From the NCBI GenBank assembly GCA_964497185.1, contig CAZCBX010000005.1:62001-126000 (forward strand): a DNA stretch of 64,000 nucleotides, written 5' to 3'. The stretch's first letter is position 1; each line of letters opens with the position of its first letter. Shown in pieces: positions 22,485 to 31,389 of the stretch. The notes beneath the pieces were generated by a model. The model made no database searches. It was not told the DNA's origin and saw only the letters and a program-made list of their open reading frames with translations. The stretch is from CAZCBX01 sp964497185 (lineage in GTDB: Bacteria; Bdellovibrionota_G; JALEGL01; JAGRMV01). A program made the translations under genes and the position numbers.

Positions 22485-23582
22485 ATGAGCGATATGACGC
22501 CATGCACTATTTTTCAGAAAAGTTTTCTTATCCTCTTGATGCTTGCTTTTTCATCACAGGCCCATCCGTATGCCCTTTGCGTGGCACACCGAGGCATTCA
22601 TGCAAAAAAGAATGACGCACCCGAAAACTCATTGAAAGCATTGACCGATACCTTATCCATTCAAGTTGAGGTGAATGATCAAACCATCATCTTGCCGGCT
22701 GATGGTGTCGATTACGATGTCAATCATAGCCAAGATGGAATAGGTTTTGTGTACCATGACCCCATCGTGAGCCAAAAAATTCAAATGTGGAGCACTGATC
22801 CAGCCACTGGCCTACGCATTCATTGTCCACATGATCAAGAGGAAATCGCTTCTTTGACTGCAGCGCAATTCGAGGCATGCGTTCTTAAAAATGGGGAAAC
22901 GGCGCCGCGGTTATCTACATTGCTGAAAGTGATTGAAGAAGTAATTTTGCCACGCAATCCAGGCTTCCGATTGTCCCTTGAGTTTAAAGATAAACCAAGC
23001 CCTGATAGTTTGGCGCGTGTACATGACTTTTATAACAACCACCCAAAAAACATTGAGATTCTAAGCTTTGCTGTCGACATTCTAAACGTAGTTGACGCTT
23101 ATCAAGAGGGCAGCCCTATTCCAATGGTTCAAAATGCGCTTTTCAATGCCGATATGTTTATTCCCGCAACCTACCAAGAGCCAGACAGGTTTCCCAACGT
23201 CAATTTTTGTTACGGCATCGGCGAAATTTCTGAGTCCAGTTTTATTGCCGATTGTTTTGCAGCTATAACCCCTGTGGAAGATCTAAAACTTCGATTGCAA
23301 GAGCGTATGCCCACTGGTTTATGGACAGTCAATGCCAAAGATAAGATTCAAACGTTGGTGGATTTGGCTTATGAGGATAGCACCATACTTACTGAGTTGC
23401 GCATCATCTCCGACGACCCTGCGACTTGTATACAGCTAAGAGAAGAAAAACTGCGTGCAATGGCCCAGCAACGATCTAAAAAAGATGGCATGTGGTATCG
23501 ATATGAACACGACTCTACTCGGCCTAACACATCTTGTATTAGAGCAACGGTGCAAAGAGACACCATGTCTTGGGACCGTTAG
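22485..23582 (+). CDS. Secreted glycerophosphodiester phosphodiesterase-like protein 1
   Basis: The 365-residue protein has a signal peptide (hydrophobic LILLMLAFSSQA) and then the GDPD start VAHRGIHAK..APENSLKAL, with ADGVDYDVNHSQDG and YHDP. GDPD enzymes cleave glycerophosphodiesters to glycerol-3-phosphate and an alcohol, using a TIM barrel with a metal site. The first His-Arg, Glu-Asn and the HD are kept, but the usual E-x-D metal pair is D-Y-D here. LSLEFKDKPS agrees with the internal metal ligand Glu. It carries several cysteine residues, suggesting disulfides. A close paralogue follows. Confidence 0.8.
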   Translation: MSDMTPCTIFQKSFLILLMLAFSSQAHPYALCVAHRGIHAKKNDAPENSLKALTDTLSIQVEVNDQTIILPADGVDYDVNHSQDGIGFVYHDPIVSQKIQMWSTDPATGLRIHCPHDQEEIASLTAAQFEACVLKNGETAPRLSTLLKVIEEVILPRNPGFRLSLEFKDKPSPDSLARVHDFYNNHPKNIEILSFAVDILNVVDAYQEGSPIPMVQNALFNADMFIPATYQEPDRFPNVNFCYGIGEISESSFIADCFAAITPVEDLKLRLQERMPTGLWTVNAKDKIQTLVDLAYEDSTILTELRIISDDPATCIQLREEKLRAMAQQRSKKDGMWYRYEHDSTRPNTSCIRATVQRDTMSWDR

Positions 23583-23642
23583 GTCCATAAGCGCACGAGG
23601 TATACAACAATGATTAGTTGTAACTCTTTAGAAAGGAAACCC

Positions 23643-24617
23643 ATGATCCCAAACACCATCCTGCGAAAATTTTGTATGATCCTATGCCTTATCGGCATTT
23701 CATTACAGGCGCACCCCTACGCACTCTGCGTCGCTCATCGCGGCATTCATACGGGTGAGAATGCCGCTCCAGAAAATTCCATTGAAGCTTTGATCAAAAC
23801 GCTCGACTTAAATGTCACTGTAGGTGATGCAACCAAGACCTTACCGGCCGATGGTGTAGATTATGATGTTCACCATACCCAAGATGGCGTGGGTGTTGTC
23901 TACCACGATGCCAAAATTAACTTGCTTGACGTAGAATCCACCGCAGATCACAAAGTCCAATGCCCTTACAACGGCCAAGAAATTTACACGTTGTCCATGG
24001 CACAAATCAACAAGTGCAAGTTAGACAATGGTGAAGCCTTGCCAACCTTATCGATGCTCTTATCGGCCATTGAAAGCGAAATCTTACCCCATTTTTCAGG
24101 CTTTCGCCTTTCACTTGAATTTAAGGACACCCCAAATGAACAGAGTTTGGCATTGATCTACGCTTTCCATGAAAAATACCCCAACAACATTGAGGTTTTA
24201 AGTTTTCATGCCAATCATTTGTACTGTGTGGAAGAATATCAAGAAGACTGTACCGTTGACCTGGTGCAAAATGTAACACTGAATCACAGTGGTCATGATG
24301 TCAATCAATGGGGTTACCAAGACCCCAACCATTTTGAAACTGCCAATTTCTGCAAAGGTGGCGTGTTGGGCGTGTATGCATTTTGCATGGGTAAATCCAC
24401 GACCAAAAAAGATTTGCAAGCACGATTAAGCGAAGAAAAATCCACTGGTGTTTGGACGGTGAATGGTAAGAATAAAATCAAAAACCTTATGGCAATGGCC
24501 TACCAACCAGAATTTCGAAAAACCGAGCTTCGTATCATCACGGATTATCCTGAGCGTTGCTTGGCCGAGCGAGAAAAACAACTTCAAATCCTGTCTACGC
24601 AACATGGCTTAAAATAA
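23643..24617 (+). CDS. Secreted glycerophosphodiester phosphodiesterase-like protein 2
   Basis: The 324-residue protein is a tandem paralogue of the preceding gene: both share QAHPYALCVAHRGIH, ADGVDYDV, VYHD, FRLSLEFKD, IEVLSF-type and TGVWTVNGK/TGLWTVNAK segments. The signal peptide is MIPNTILRKFCMILCLIGIS. AAAGGAAA precedes the ATG at 23643, so this start is preferred over an ATG 11 codons upstream. It retains the same D-Y-D replacement at the metal pair. The copies have diverged strongly outside the core, so duplication is not recent. A possible hairpin lies downstream. Confidence 0.8.
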   Translation: MIPNTILRKFCMILCLIGISLQAHPYALCVAHRGIHTGENAAPENSIEALIKTLDLNVTVGDATKTLPADGVDYDVHHTQDGVGVVYHDAKINLLDVESTADHKVQCPYNGQEIYTLSMAQINKCKLDNGEALPTLSMLLSAIESEILPHFSGFRLSLEFKDTPNEQSLALIYAFHEKYPNNIEVLSFHANHLYCVEEYQEDCTVDLVQNVTLNHSGHDVNQWGYQDPNHFETANFCKGGVLGVYAFCMGKSTTKKDLQARLSEEKSTGVWTVNGKNKIKNLMAMAYQPEFRKTELRIITDYPERCLAEREKQLQILSTQHGLK

Positions 24618-24897
24618 GAAAAAGCTTCCATTGAGCCATGACCAGCGTCATGGAAAAAATCATTTTATACAAATCAAACAACGCTGATCTCTTCTTTGTC
24701 CCATGATGTCGTGATGCATTCTTCCTTAAAATACCAATCAAAAATACACTTTAGCATTTAGGGTCGCCCAATGCCATTTGGGTGCGCATGGGCATTATAA
24801 GCATACCAGAGAGGCACTTTGAAAAAAGGCTGCGCTGCATGGGCACAGCCATGGTATAATATAGAAAGGATCAGTGTAAATTATAAGGAGGCCAGCG
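24618..24897. other. Spacer upstream of prkA with hairpins and promoter
   Basis: A perfect 7-bp hairpin CCATGAC-CAGC-GTCATGG (24636-24653) follows the GDPD gene. A second inverted repeat, AATGCCAT/ATGGGCATT, spans 24771-24796. The prkA promoter and a strong AAGGAGG site lie at the right end. No gene is seen. Confidence 0.6.
24853..24860 (+). promoter_or_regulatory. Extended -10 promoter of the prkA operon
   Basis: TG-G-TATAAT (24853-24860) is a perfect extended -10 without a recognisable -35. It is consistent with sigma-70 or a stationary-phase sigma factor; in E. coli the homologous operon is RpoS-dependent. A 37-nt leader with AAGGAGG precedes the TTG start. Confidence 0.5.
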
Positions 24898-26976
24898 TTG
24901 AGCGCATCAAATTTCATTTCAGGCATCATTGAAAAGCAAAACAAAGAGCAATATCAACAAGAGCATTGGGAGGGTTCGTTTTCGGAATATTTGGAAAAGG
25001 TATTGGCCAATCCCAACATCGCTCGGTCCTCTTTTCAGCGTTTGTATGACATGGTCGTTTCGTATGGCAGTGAAACCTACACCGATGGCAAGAAAAAAAT
25101 CACACGGTATCATTTTTTTGCCGATCCGATTGACGATGGCAAAGATGCCATCTTTGGTTTGGACATCAGTCTGCAAAAAATGGTGTCTTTTTTAAAAAGT
25201 GCATCCAAACGGTATGGCACAGAAAAACGTGTGCTTTTGTTGCATGGTCCGGTGGGTTCTTCGAAGTCCACAGTGGCGCGGCTTTTAAAAAAGGGACTGG
25301 AAGCTTATTCCAAAACTTCAGAAGGTGCCTTGTACAGTTATACGTGGGTCATCAAAAAAGACGATTTTCCAGAAATGATCATGGACACCGAAGAGCTGCA
25401 ATGTCCCATGAACCAAGATCCACTTTTGCTCATTCCCCATGAATTTCGTGCCGAACTTGAAGAAAAACTCAATCAGTCCGATGCATGTCCGCACGACATC
25501 AAAATTGAAGGCGAATTAAACCCAGCTTCCAGACAAATTTTTGCTTTGCTGATGAAGCATTATGACGGTGACTGGAGCAAAGTCATTGAGCACGTGCGTG
25601 TGCGACGCTTAATTTTATCCGAACGCGATCGTGTCGGTATTGGCACGTTTCAACCCAAAGATGAAAAAAACCAAGACTCCACCGAGCTAACCGGTGATAT
25701 CAACTACCGACGCATCGCCCATTATGGATCTGATTCAGATCCCCGCGCTTTTAATTTTGATGGCGAATTCAACATCGCCAACCGGGGCATCATTGAATTT
25801 GTCGAGGTGCTTAAGCTGGATGTTGCTTTTTTGTATGACTTGCTTGGTGCTTCGCAAGAGCACAAAATTAAACCCAAGAAATTTCCACAAACCGACATTG
25901 ATGAAGTGATTTTGGGCCACACCAATGAACCTGAATATCGCAAACTGCAAAGCAACGAATTTATGGAAGCGCTGCGCGACCGTACGGTGAAAATTGACAT
26001 TCCGTACATCACCAAGTGGAGCGAAGAGATTAAAATTTATAAAAAAGATTACAATCGCAAAAAAATCAAAAGCAAACATGTTGCACCCCACACCCTTGAA
26101 ATGGCCGCCATGTGGGCCGTGCTTACGCGGTTGGAAGAGCCCAAAAAAGCCAATTTATCCTTGCTTCAAAAGCTGAAATTGTACGATGGGCGATCATTGC
26201 CAGGTTACACGGAAGAAAACATTCGTGAATTGCGCAAAGAATCCATTCGTGAAGGCTTGGAGGGCATTTCTCCGCGATATGTGCAGGATAAAATTTCCAA
26301 TGCGCTGGTGGATGACCGCAACGAAAAAAGCATCAACCCCTTTATGGTGCTCAACGAATTAGAAGCGGGTTTAAAACATCATTCACTGCTGGCTAACGAA
26401 GACATGAAAAAACGCTACCGCGAACTCATTGATGTCGTAAAACAGGAATACGAAGACATTGTGAAAAATGAAGTACAGCGCGCCATTTCTGCGGATGAAG
26501 AATCCATCGCAAAGCTTTGTGCCAATTACATTGATCACATCAAAGCTTACACGCAGAATGAAAAAGTGCGCAACAGTTATACAGGCAACAACGAAGAGCC
26601 CGATGAACGATTGATGCGTTCGATTGAGGAAAAAATTGATATCCCAGAATCACGCAAAGACGATTTCCGAAAAGAAATTATGAACTACATCGGCGCCTTG
26701 GCCGTAGACAACAAATCGTTTGATTTCCGAACCAACGAGCGACTGCACAAAGCGCTTGAACTCAAACTGTTTGAAGATCAAAAAGATTCCATCAAGCTGA
26801 CCAGTTTGGTGTCCAGTGTGGTGGATCAAGACACGCAGGCCAAAATTGATGTGGTCAAGCAGCGCTTGATGAACCACTATGGTTATGATGAAACCTCAGC
26901 CACCGACGTCTTGCATTTTGTGGCGTCTATTTTTGCCCGTGGAGATACCAAGAAAAAAGCAGCACCGAAAGCATGA
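24898..26976 (+). CDS. prkA: PrkA family serine protein kinase (YeaG-like)
   Basis: PrkA/YeaG proteins are AAA+ ATPase-like proteins with reported serine kinase activity, tied to sporulation in Bacillus and nutrient-stress responses in E. coli. The 692-residue protein has the PrkA AAA domain with Walker A GPVGSSKST at 117-125 and NRGIIEFVEVLK as the Walker B region, then the PrkA C-terminal domain (from about 400: DGRSLPGYTEENIRELRKES, EGISPRYVQDKISNAL). The start codon is TTG with a strong AAGGAGG 7 nt upstream; the next ATG lies inside the conserved region. It overlaps the next gene by 4 nt (ATGA). Confidence 0.95.
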   Translation: MSASNFISGIIEKQNKEQYQQEHWEGSFSEYLEKVLANPNIARSSFQRLYDMVVSYGSETYTDGKKKITRYHFFADPIDDGKDAIFGLDISLQKMVSFLKSASKRYGTEKRVLLLHGPVGSSKSTVARLLKKGLEAYSKTSEGALYSYTWVIKKDDFPEMIMDTEELQCPMNQDPLLLIPHEFRAELEEKLNQSDACPHDIKIEGELNPASRQIFALLMKHYDGDWSKVIEHVRVRRLILSERDRVGIGTFQPKDEKNQDSTELTGDINYRRIAHYGSDSDPRAFNFDGEFNIANRGIIEFVEVLKLDVAFLYDLLGASQEHKIKPKKFPQTDIDEVILGHTNEPEYRKLQSNEFMEALRDRTVKIDIPYITKWSEEIKIYKKDYNRKKIKSKHVAPHTLEMAAMWAVLTRLEEPKKANLSLLQKLKLYDGRSLPGYTEENIRELRKESIREGLEGISPRYVQDKISNALVDDRNEKSINPFMVLNELEAGLKHHSLLANEDMKKRYRELIDVVKQEYEDIVKNEVQRAISADEESIAKLCANYIDHIKAYTQNEKVRNSYTGNNEEPDERLMRSIEEKIDIPESRKDDFRKEIMNYIGALAVDNKSFDFRTNERLHKALELKLFEDQKDSIKLTSLVSSVVDQDTQAKIDVVKQRLMNHYGYDETSATDVLHFVASIFARGDTKKKAAPKA

Positions 26977-28100
26977 CGTTTTTTGAATCCAAAAAAATTA
27001 AATCGGACTACAATCGATTTAAAAAAATTGTCCGTGGCAAAATTAAACAAAATTTAAAAAAATACATGTCCAACGGTGAAATGTTGGGCAAGCAAGGCAA
27101 AGACTTTGTGTCCATTCCCTTACCGCGCATCAACTTGCCTCACTTTGAACACGATTTTGAAAAAAAAGGTGGCGTGGGTCAAGGCGAGGGTGAAGAGGGT
27201 CAACCCGTGGGCCAAGGACAGGGCAAGCCTCAGGATGGCGGTGGTCAAGCCGGTTCTGAAGCAGGCCAACACATCATGGAAGTGGATGTGTCGTTGGAAG
27301 AACTGGCCGATATTTTATCGGAAGAGCTCCAGCTACCCAACATCGAACCCAAAGGTCAAAAAACGCAGATTCAAAGTGAAAAAAACCGCTACACCAGTGT
27401 GAACAGCGAAGGCCCCAATTCGCTTCGACATTTTCGCCGTACCTACAGAGAAGCTTTAAAACGCAACATTGTCAGTGGCACCTACAATCCGAAAAATCCC
27501 ATCTTGGTGCCCATCAAAAATGACATGCGGTATCGAAGTGCCAAAATCAAACAAGAAAAAACCACGTCTGCTGTGATTGTTTACATCATGGACGTGTCGG
27601 GCTCTATGGGCGCAGAACAAAAAGAAATTGTACGCACGGAAAGTTTCTGGCTCGACACCTGGCTGCGTTCGCAATACAAAGACATTGAGTCGCGATACAT
27701 CATTCACGATGCACAAGCCAAAGAAGTGGACTCGGAAACGTTTTACAAAACCCGTGAGTCGGGTGGTACCATTATTTCATCGGCCTATGCGTTGGCCAAA
27801 AACATTCTGGAGCATCATTATCCCCACGATCAATGGAACACCTATGTTTTTCATTTTTCCGATGGGGACAATTGGTCCAGTGAAGACACCGCCAAATGCA
27901 TAACCATGCTTGAAAAAGAGTTTTTGCCGTATATCAATCTGTTTTGTTATGGGCAGGTCGAATCGCAGTATGGATCGGGGCAGTTTCTCAAAGATTTGGA
28001 TAACAAACTGGCCGAAGCCGACAATTTGATCACGTCCAAAATTGATCGAAAAGAAGACATTTACGAGTCCATCAAAACGTTTTTGGGAAAGGGCAAATAA
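26973..28100 (+). CDS. yeaH: UPF0229 (YeaH-like) VWA-domain protein
   Basis: The 375-residue protein belongs to DUF444/UPF0229. The N-terminal basic part (DYNRFKKIVRGKIKQNLKKYM) is followed by a Gly/Gln-rich linker at about 65-95 (GVGQGEGEEGQPVGQGQG). The C-terminal half is a von Willebrand A fold with MIDAS-like MDVSGSMG and later GGTIISSAYALA and HFSDGDNWS. In E. coli the homologue is encoded with YeaG and acts in the same stress response. Its start overlaps prkA and its stop is directly followed by spoVR, so the three are translated as one unit. Confidence 0.93.
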   Translation: MTFFESKKIKSDYNRFKKIVRGKIKQNLKKYMSNGEMLGKQGKDFVSIPLPRINLPHFEHDFEKKGGVGQGEGEEGQPVGQGQGKPQDGGGQAGSEAGQHIMEVDVSLEELADILSEELQLPNIEPKGQKTQIQSEKNRYTSVNSEGPNSLRHFRRTYREALKRNIVSGTYNPKNPILVPIKNDMRYRSAKIKQEKTTSAVIVYIMDVSGSMGAEQKEIVRTESFWLDTWLRSQYKDIESRYIIHDAQAKEVDSETFYKTRESGGTIISSAYALAKNILEHHYPHDQWNTYVFHFSDGDNWSSEDTAKCITMLEKEFLPYINLFCYGQVESQYGSGQFLKDLDNKLAEADNLITSKIDRKEDIYESIKTFLGKGK

Positions 28101-29585
28101 ATGGCCAATCTCCCCATTGAATTAGCCAAAATTCAAGAGATGATTGAAAGCCTTGCTGCTGGCTACAAGTTGGATTTTTTTCCCACCATTTTTGAAATGT
28201 TGGATTTCGAGAAGTTAAATGAAGTGGCGGCTTATGGCGGATTTCCAACACGATACCCCCATTGGACCTTTGGCATGGAATACGACCAGCTGGCCAAAGG
28301 ATACGAATACGGCCTGTCCAAAATTTACGAAATGGTCATCAACAACAACCCTTGCTATGCTTATTTGCTCAAGTCCAATCCGCTCGTGGATCAAAAGCTG
28401 GTGATGGCCCACGTGTATGGCCACTGCGACTTTTTTAAAAACAATTACTGGTTTTCCAAAACCGATCGAAAAATGATGGATACAACCGCCAACCATGCGG
28501 CGCGCATTCGTGGTTACATTGATCAATATGGCCACGATGTTGTGGAATCCTTTTTAGACGTATGTTTGTCGATGGACAATTTAATTGATCCCCATAGCGT
28601 ATTTATCGAACGAAAAAGCCACGAACCCGCGCCACCCCAAGAGCCCCAAAAAATGAAAAGCAAAGGGTACATGGACCGATACATTAATCCACCCCAGTAT
28701 TTGGAAGAGCAGAGGCAGCAAATTATTGAGCAGCAATCGGGCCATCAAGTTTTTCCTCCTGAGCCGGTCAAAGATGTTTTGGGTTTTTTGATGGAGCATG
28801 CACCGTTGGAAAACTGGCAGCGAGATGTGTTGTCCATCGTTCGAAAAGAAGCCTATTATTTTGCCCCCCAAGCCCAGACCAAAATTATGAACGAAGGGTG
28901 GGCCAGCTACTGGCATTCTAAAATGATGACCCGCAATATATTAAGTGCCTCTGAGCTGATCGATTATGCCGATCATCATTCAGGCACGCTTGCCACCAGT
29001 GGTGCTCAGCTCAATCCTTATAAATTGGGCATTGAACTGTTTCGCGATATTGAGCAGCGTTGGAACAAAGGCCAGTTTGGCGCGGATTACCATCAATGCG
29101 ACGACATTCGAGAAAAGGCGAACTGGGATACCCAAGCGGGACTCGGTTTAGAGAAAATATTCCAGGTTCGCAAAGTCTACAACGATGTCATGTTTGTGGA
29201 TGAGTTTCTTACTGAAGATTTTTGCCTAAAACATAAGCTGTTTTCGTTTGAATACAACCCAGCGACCACCCAATATGAAATTTTTTCCCGTGCTTTCCAG
29301 ACCGTGAAAAAGAAAATTCTATTTTCTCTGACCAATCGCGGTCAGCCCTATGTGTTTGTGAAAGATGCCAATCACGAAAATCGAACCGAGCTTCTGCTAT
29401 GGCATCGCCATGAGGGCATTGACCTAAAGGTAGATTGGGCTTATGCTACCCTTGAAAATATTTTCACCCTATGGAAACGACCGGTTAACCTACTAACGGT
29501 GGTGGACGAAAAAGGCACGGTGTATCGGTTTGATGGCAAAGAACACACAGCAGAAAAAACAGAAGAAAAGCCCGAGGCTTCCTAG
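28101..29585 (+). CDS. spoVR: SpoVR family protein
   Basis: SpoVR affects spore cortex formation in Bacillus, and YcgB is its enterobacterial counterpart; the biochemical role is unknown. The 494-residue protein matches full-length members: FPTRYPHWTFGMEYDQLAKGYEYGLSKIYEMVINN near 50-85, CYAYLL, HVYGHCDFFKNNYWF, and NEGWASYWHSKMM near 265. These histidine and glutamate clusters (HxxGHxDFF, NEGWAxxxH) suggest a metalloenzyme-like site. Its start abuts the UPF0229 stop. Its 3' end overlaps a secreted SurA-like gene by 53 nt in another frame. Confidence 0.95.
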   Translation: MANLPIELAKIQEMIESLAAGYKLDFFPTIFEMLDFEKLNEVAAYGGFPTRYPHWTFGMEYDQLAKGYEYGLSKIYEMVINNNPCYAYLLKSNPLVDQKLVMAHVYGHCDFFKNNYWFSKTDRKMMDTTANHAARIRGYIDQYGHDVVESFLDVCLSMDNLIDPHSVFIERKSHEPAPPQEPQKMKSKGYMDRYINPPQYLEEQRQQIIEQQSGHQVFPPEPVKDVLGFLMEHAPLENWQRDVLSIVRKEAYYFAPQAQTKIMNEGWASYWHSKMMTRNILSASELIDYADHHSGTLATSGAQLNPYKLGIELFRDIEQRWNKGQFGADYHQCDDIREKANWDTQAGLGLEKIFQVRKVYNDVMFVDEFLTEDFCLKHKLFSFEYNPATTQYEIFSRAFQTVKKKILFSLTNRGQPYVFVKDANHENRTELLLWHRHEGIDLKVDWAYATLENIFTLWKRPVNLLTVVDEKGTVYRFDGKEHTAEKTEEKPEAS

Positions 29586-30222
29586 CACTTTTCTGTTTTG
29601 CTTACTGATGATCCAAAGCGCCTTTGCGTATCAGGATCAAATAGCCATGACCTCCAAAAATCAAGTCAAAACCGTTTTTGATGTAAAGGCCTATGCATTG
29701 CTGCGCAATTTGTATCAAAACGACACGTTGATCGAGCCAGAGAGTCAAACGTGGCAAAAAGCCCATTTGCTAGCCGAAAGGGATGGTTATTTGGAACAAT
29801 TGCTGGTGCAAAAGTACCTTCGTGACAACCGAATTGATTTAAAAATTCAAGAAGAGGACTGGCGGCCCAAAGCGCAAGTGTTGCATCAGCAGTGGCTGGA
29901 GGCTGAAAAAGCCAATCCTGACATTCAACAGTGGGGCATTGACAAGGCACGCGTGTATCACTGGACCGAAGACCGGCACGCATTGGAAAAGTTTTTGCAA
30001 ACCCATCGACCCTTTCAACCCATTGTGACCACCCGCAAAATTCAAGAGCACTATGAAGAGAATAAAAGTGACAAGTATTTGGATCAACCGCTGGAGTCCA
30101 TCCGAAATGTGGTGGAGGCAGATTACAAACAAAGTTTTTTAAAACAAGAATTTCAGCGCTGGATTCGACAAGAGCTCCGACGTCAAAAATGGAAATTGTA
30201 TCCGATTGGGCCTGCTGCTTGA
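29533..30222 (+). CDS. Secreted SurA N-terminal/parvulin-like protein without PPIase domain
   Basis: The 229-residue protein starts in the last 53 nt of spoVR. Its N-terminus is basic (QQKKQKKSPR) followed by a hydrophobic segment (LPSTFLFCLLMIQSAFA), a signal peptide whose basic region requires the start inside spoVR. The mature part is helical, charged and similar in layout to the chaperone domain of SurA/PpiC proteins: KIQEHYEENKSDKYLDQPLESIRNVVEADYKQSFLKQEF near the C-terminus. No parvulin domain is present. A periplasmic chaperone role is inference. Its place behind the PrkA operon may be a coupled fourth member. rimI follows 15 nt later. Confidence 0.7.
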   Translation: MAKNTQQKKQKKSPRLPSTFLFCLLMIQSAFAYQDQIAMTSKNQVKTVFDVKAYALLRNLYQNDTLIEPESQTWQKAHLLAERDGYLEQLLVQKYLRDNRIDLKIQEEDWRPKAQVLHQQWLEAEKANPDIQQWGIDKARVYHWTEDRHALEKFLQTHRPFQPIVTTRKIQEHYEENKSDKYLDQPLESIRNVVEADYKQSFLKQEFQRWIRQELRRQKWKLYPIGPAA

Positions 30223-30237
30223 GGTAGAAAAGGACGG

Positions 30238-30690
30238 ATGCAGGTGTCAGGGATCAGTACCAAAGTGCTTCATACCCAGGATTTGCCAAGTGTCGTGGCC
30301 ATTGAAAAAAAGTCCTATCCCAATCCCTGGGGTTTTGAGAGTTTTACCCAAATTTTGTCCCAGAAAAATTTTTATGGCTGGGGAATCTTTATAAACCACC
30401 AGCTTCGTGGCTATGGATTTTACAGCGTGGTTTTGGATGAAATGAGTTTGGTCAACTTGGCCATCGACCCTGAGCATCGTGGCCAAGGCCTAGGCAGCCA
30501 TTTGCTGGAACACGTTTTAAAAGAGGCCGGTTTGATGGGGGCCAAACATTGCTTTTTGGAAGTTCGCGTGGATAATAAAGCAGCCATCGCATTGTATGCC
30601 AGCCATGGATTCGAGCCTAAAGGCAGGCGTGTGGGATACTATTCGGACGGCCGCGACGCGTTTGTGATGACGCGAAAAATTGATTTTTAA
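30238..30690 (+). CDS. rimI: GNAT acetyltransferase, RimI-like
   Basis: RimI acetylates the N-terminus of ribosomal protein S18; the GNAT family uses acetyl-CoA. The 150-residue protein has the acetyl-CoA loop DPEHRGQGLGSHLLEHVL (Q/RxxGxG/A) at about 82-99, then LEVRVDNKAAIALYASHGFEPKGRRVGYY, all typical of RimI. AAAAGGA lies before the ATG. It is 15 nt behind the SurA-like gene and may share its transcript. Confidence 0.85.
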   Translation: MQVSGISTKVLHTQDLPSVVAIEKKSYPNPWGFESFTQILSQKNFYGWGIFINHQLRGYGFYSVVLDEMSLVNLAIDPEHRGQGLGSHLLEHVLKEAGLMGAKHCFLEVRVDNKAAIALYASHGFEPKGRRVGYYSDGRDAFVMTRKIDF

Positions 30691-30763
30691 GGCAGCAAAC
30701 CTGCTAAAAAAATAACCCTTGACTCTATGCGAAAATATTAATATTCTTAATAGTGGAGAAAGA

Positions 30764-30973
30764 ATGATTAAAGGTAAAGTCAAATGGTTTAACGACACCA
30801 AGGGCTTTGGATTCATCCTGAATGAGGATGGGCAAGATGTATTTGTCCATTTTTCATCCATTGAAGGAAATGGATACAAAAGCTTGCGTGAAGGCCAAGA
30901 AGTTCAGTTCGATTATATTCAAGGGCCCAAGGGCTTACACGCGAAAAAAGTCGTCAAACTGACCGAAAATTAG
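30764..30973 (+). CDS. Cold shock-like protein
   Basis: The 69-residue protein is a single cold-shock domain with both RNA-binding motifs: KGKVKWFNDTKGFGFI (RNP1) and DVFVHFSSI (RNP2). Such proteins act as RNA chaperones in the cytoplasm. GGAGAAAG precedes the ATG at 30764; an upstream ATG at 30719 is rejected because the domain begins at MIKGKV. The -10-like TTAATATTCTTAAT region upstream suggests its own promoter. Which paralogue (cspA, cspC, etc.) cannot be told. Confidence 0.94.
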   Translation: MIKGKVKWFNDTKGFGFILNEDGQDVFVHFSSIEGNGYKSLREGQEVQFDYIQGPKGLHAKKVVKLTEN

Positions 30974-30986
30974 GTATGGTGTCCAC

Positions 30987-31334
30987 ATGGTGGATGCCCA
31001 TGCATTTCTTGTGGTTGTAACGACGTTTCCAACGCAAACGCAGGCTCAGGATTTTGCACGTCAAGTGGTGGAAAAAGGCCTAGGGCGATGCGTGCATATT
31101 CACCCCAACATCACATCCATATACGCATGGAAGGGCAAACTCTGCCAAGAGCAAGAAGTGCAGGTTTCCATCAAATGTCGCCAAAGTCAGTACGCGACCC
31201 TCGAAAATTTTTTACAAGATCACCATCCATACGATGTGCCCCAGTGTATCGCGCTGCCCCTATCCCATTGGTCACAAGCCTATGGTCAATGGCTGGAAGA
31301 AGAAGTGGATTTTTTTCAAAAAACCACTACATAG
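30987..31334 (+). CDS. cutA: Divalent cation tolerance protein CutA1
   Basis: CutA1 is a small trimeric protein linked to copper and other divalent cation tolerance. The 115-residue protein matches the family: VVVTTFPTQTQAQDFARQVVEKGLGRCVHIHPNI near the N-terminus, SIYAWKGKLCQEQEVQVSIKC and the ending HHPYDVPQCIALPLSHWSQAYGQWL. It starts 13 nt behind the cold-shock gene. Two in-frame codons (ATG-GTG) form the start. Confidence 0.93.
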   Translation: MVDAHAFLVVVTTFPTQTQAQDFARQVVEKGLGRCVHIHPNITSIYAWKGKLCQEQEVQVSIKCRQSQYATLENFLQDHHPYDVPQCIALPLSHWSQAYGQWLEEEVDFFQKTTT

Positions 31335-31389
31335 GTGCAAAGTATAAGTACAAAGTTAAGCTATTAGAAGCAAAGTTAAAGGAGCAGTC

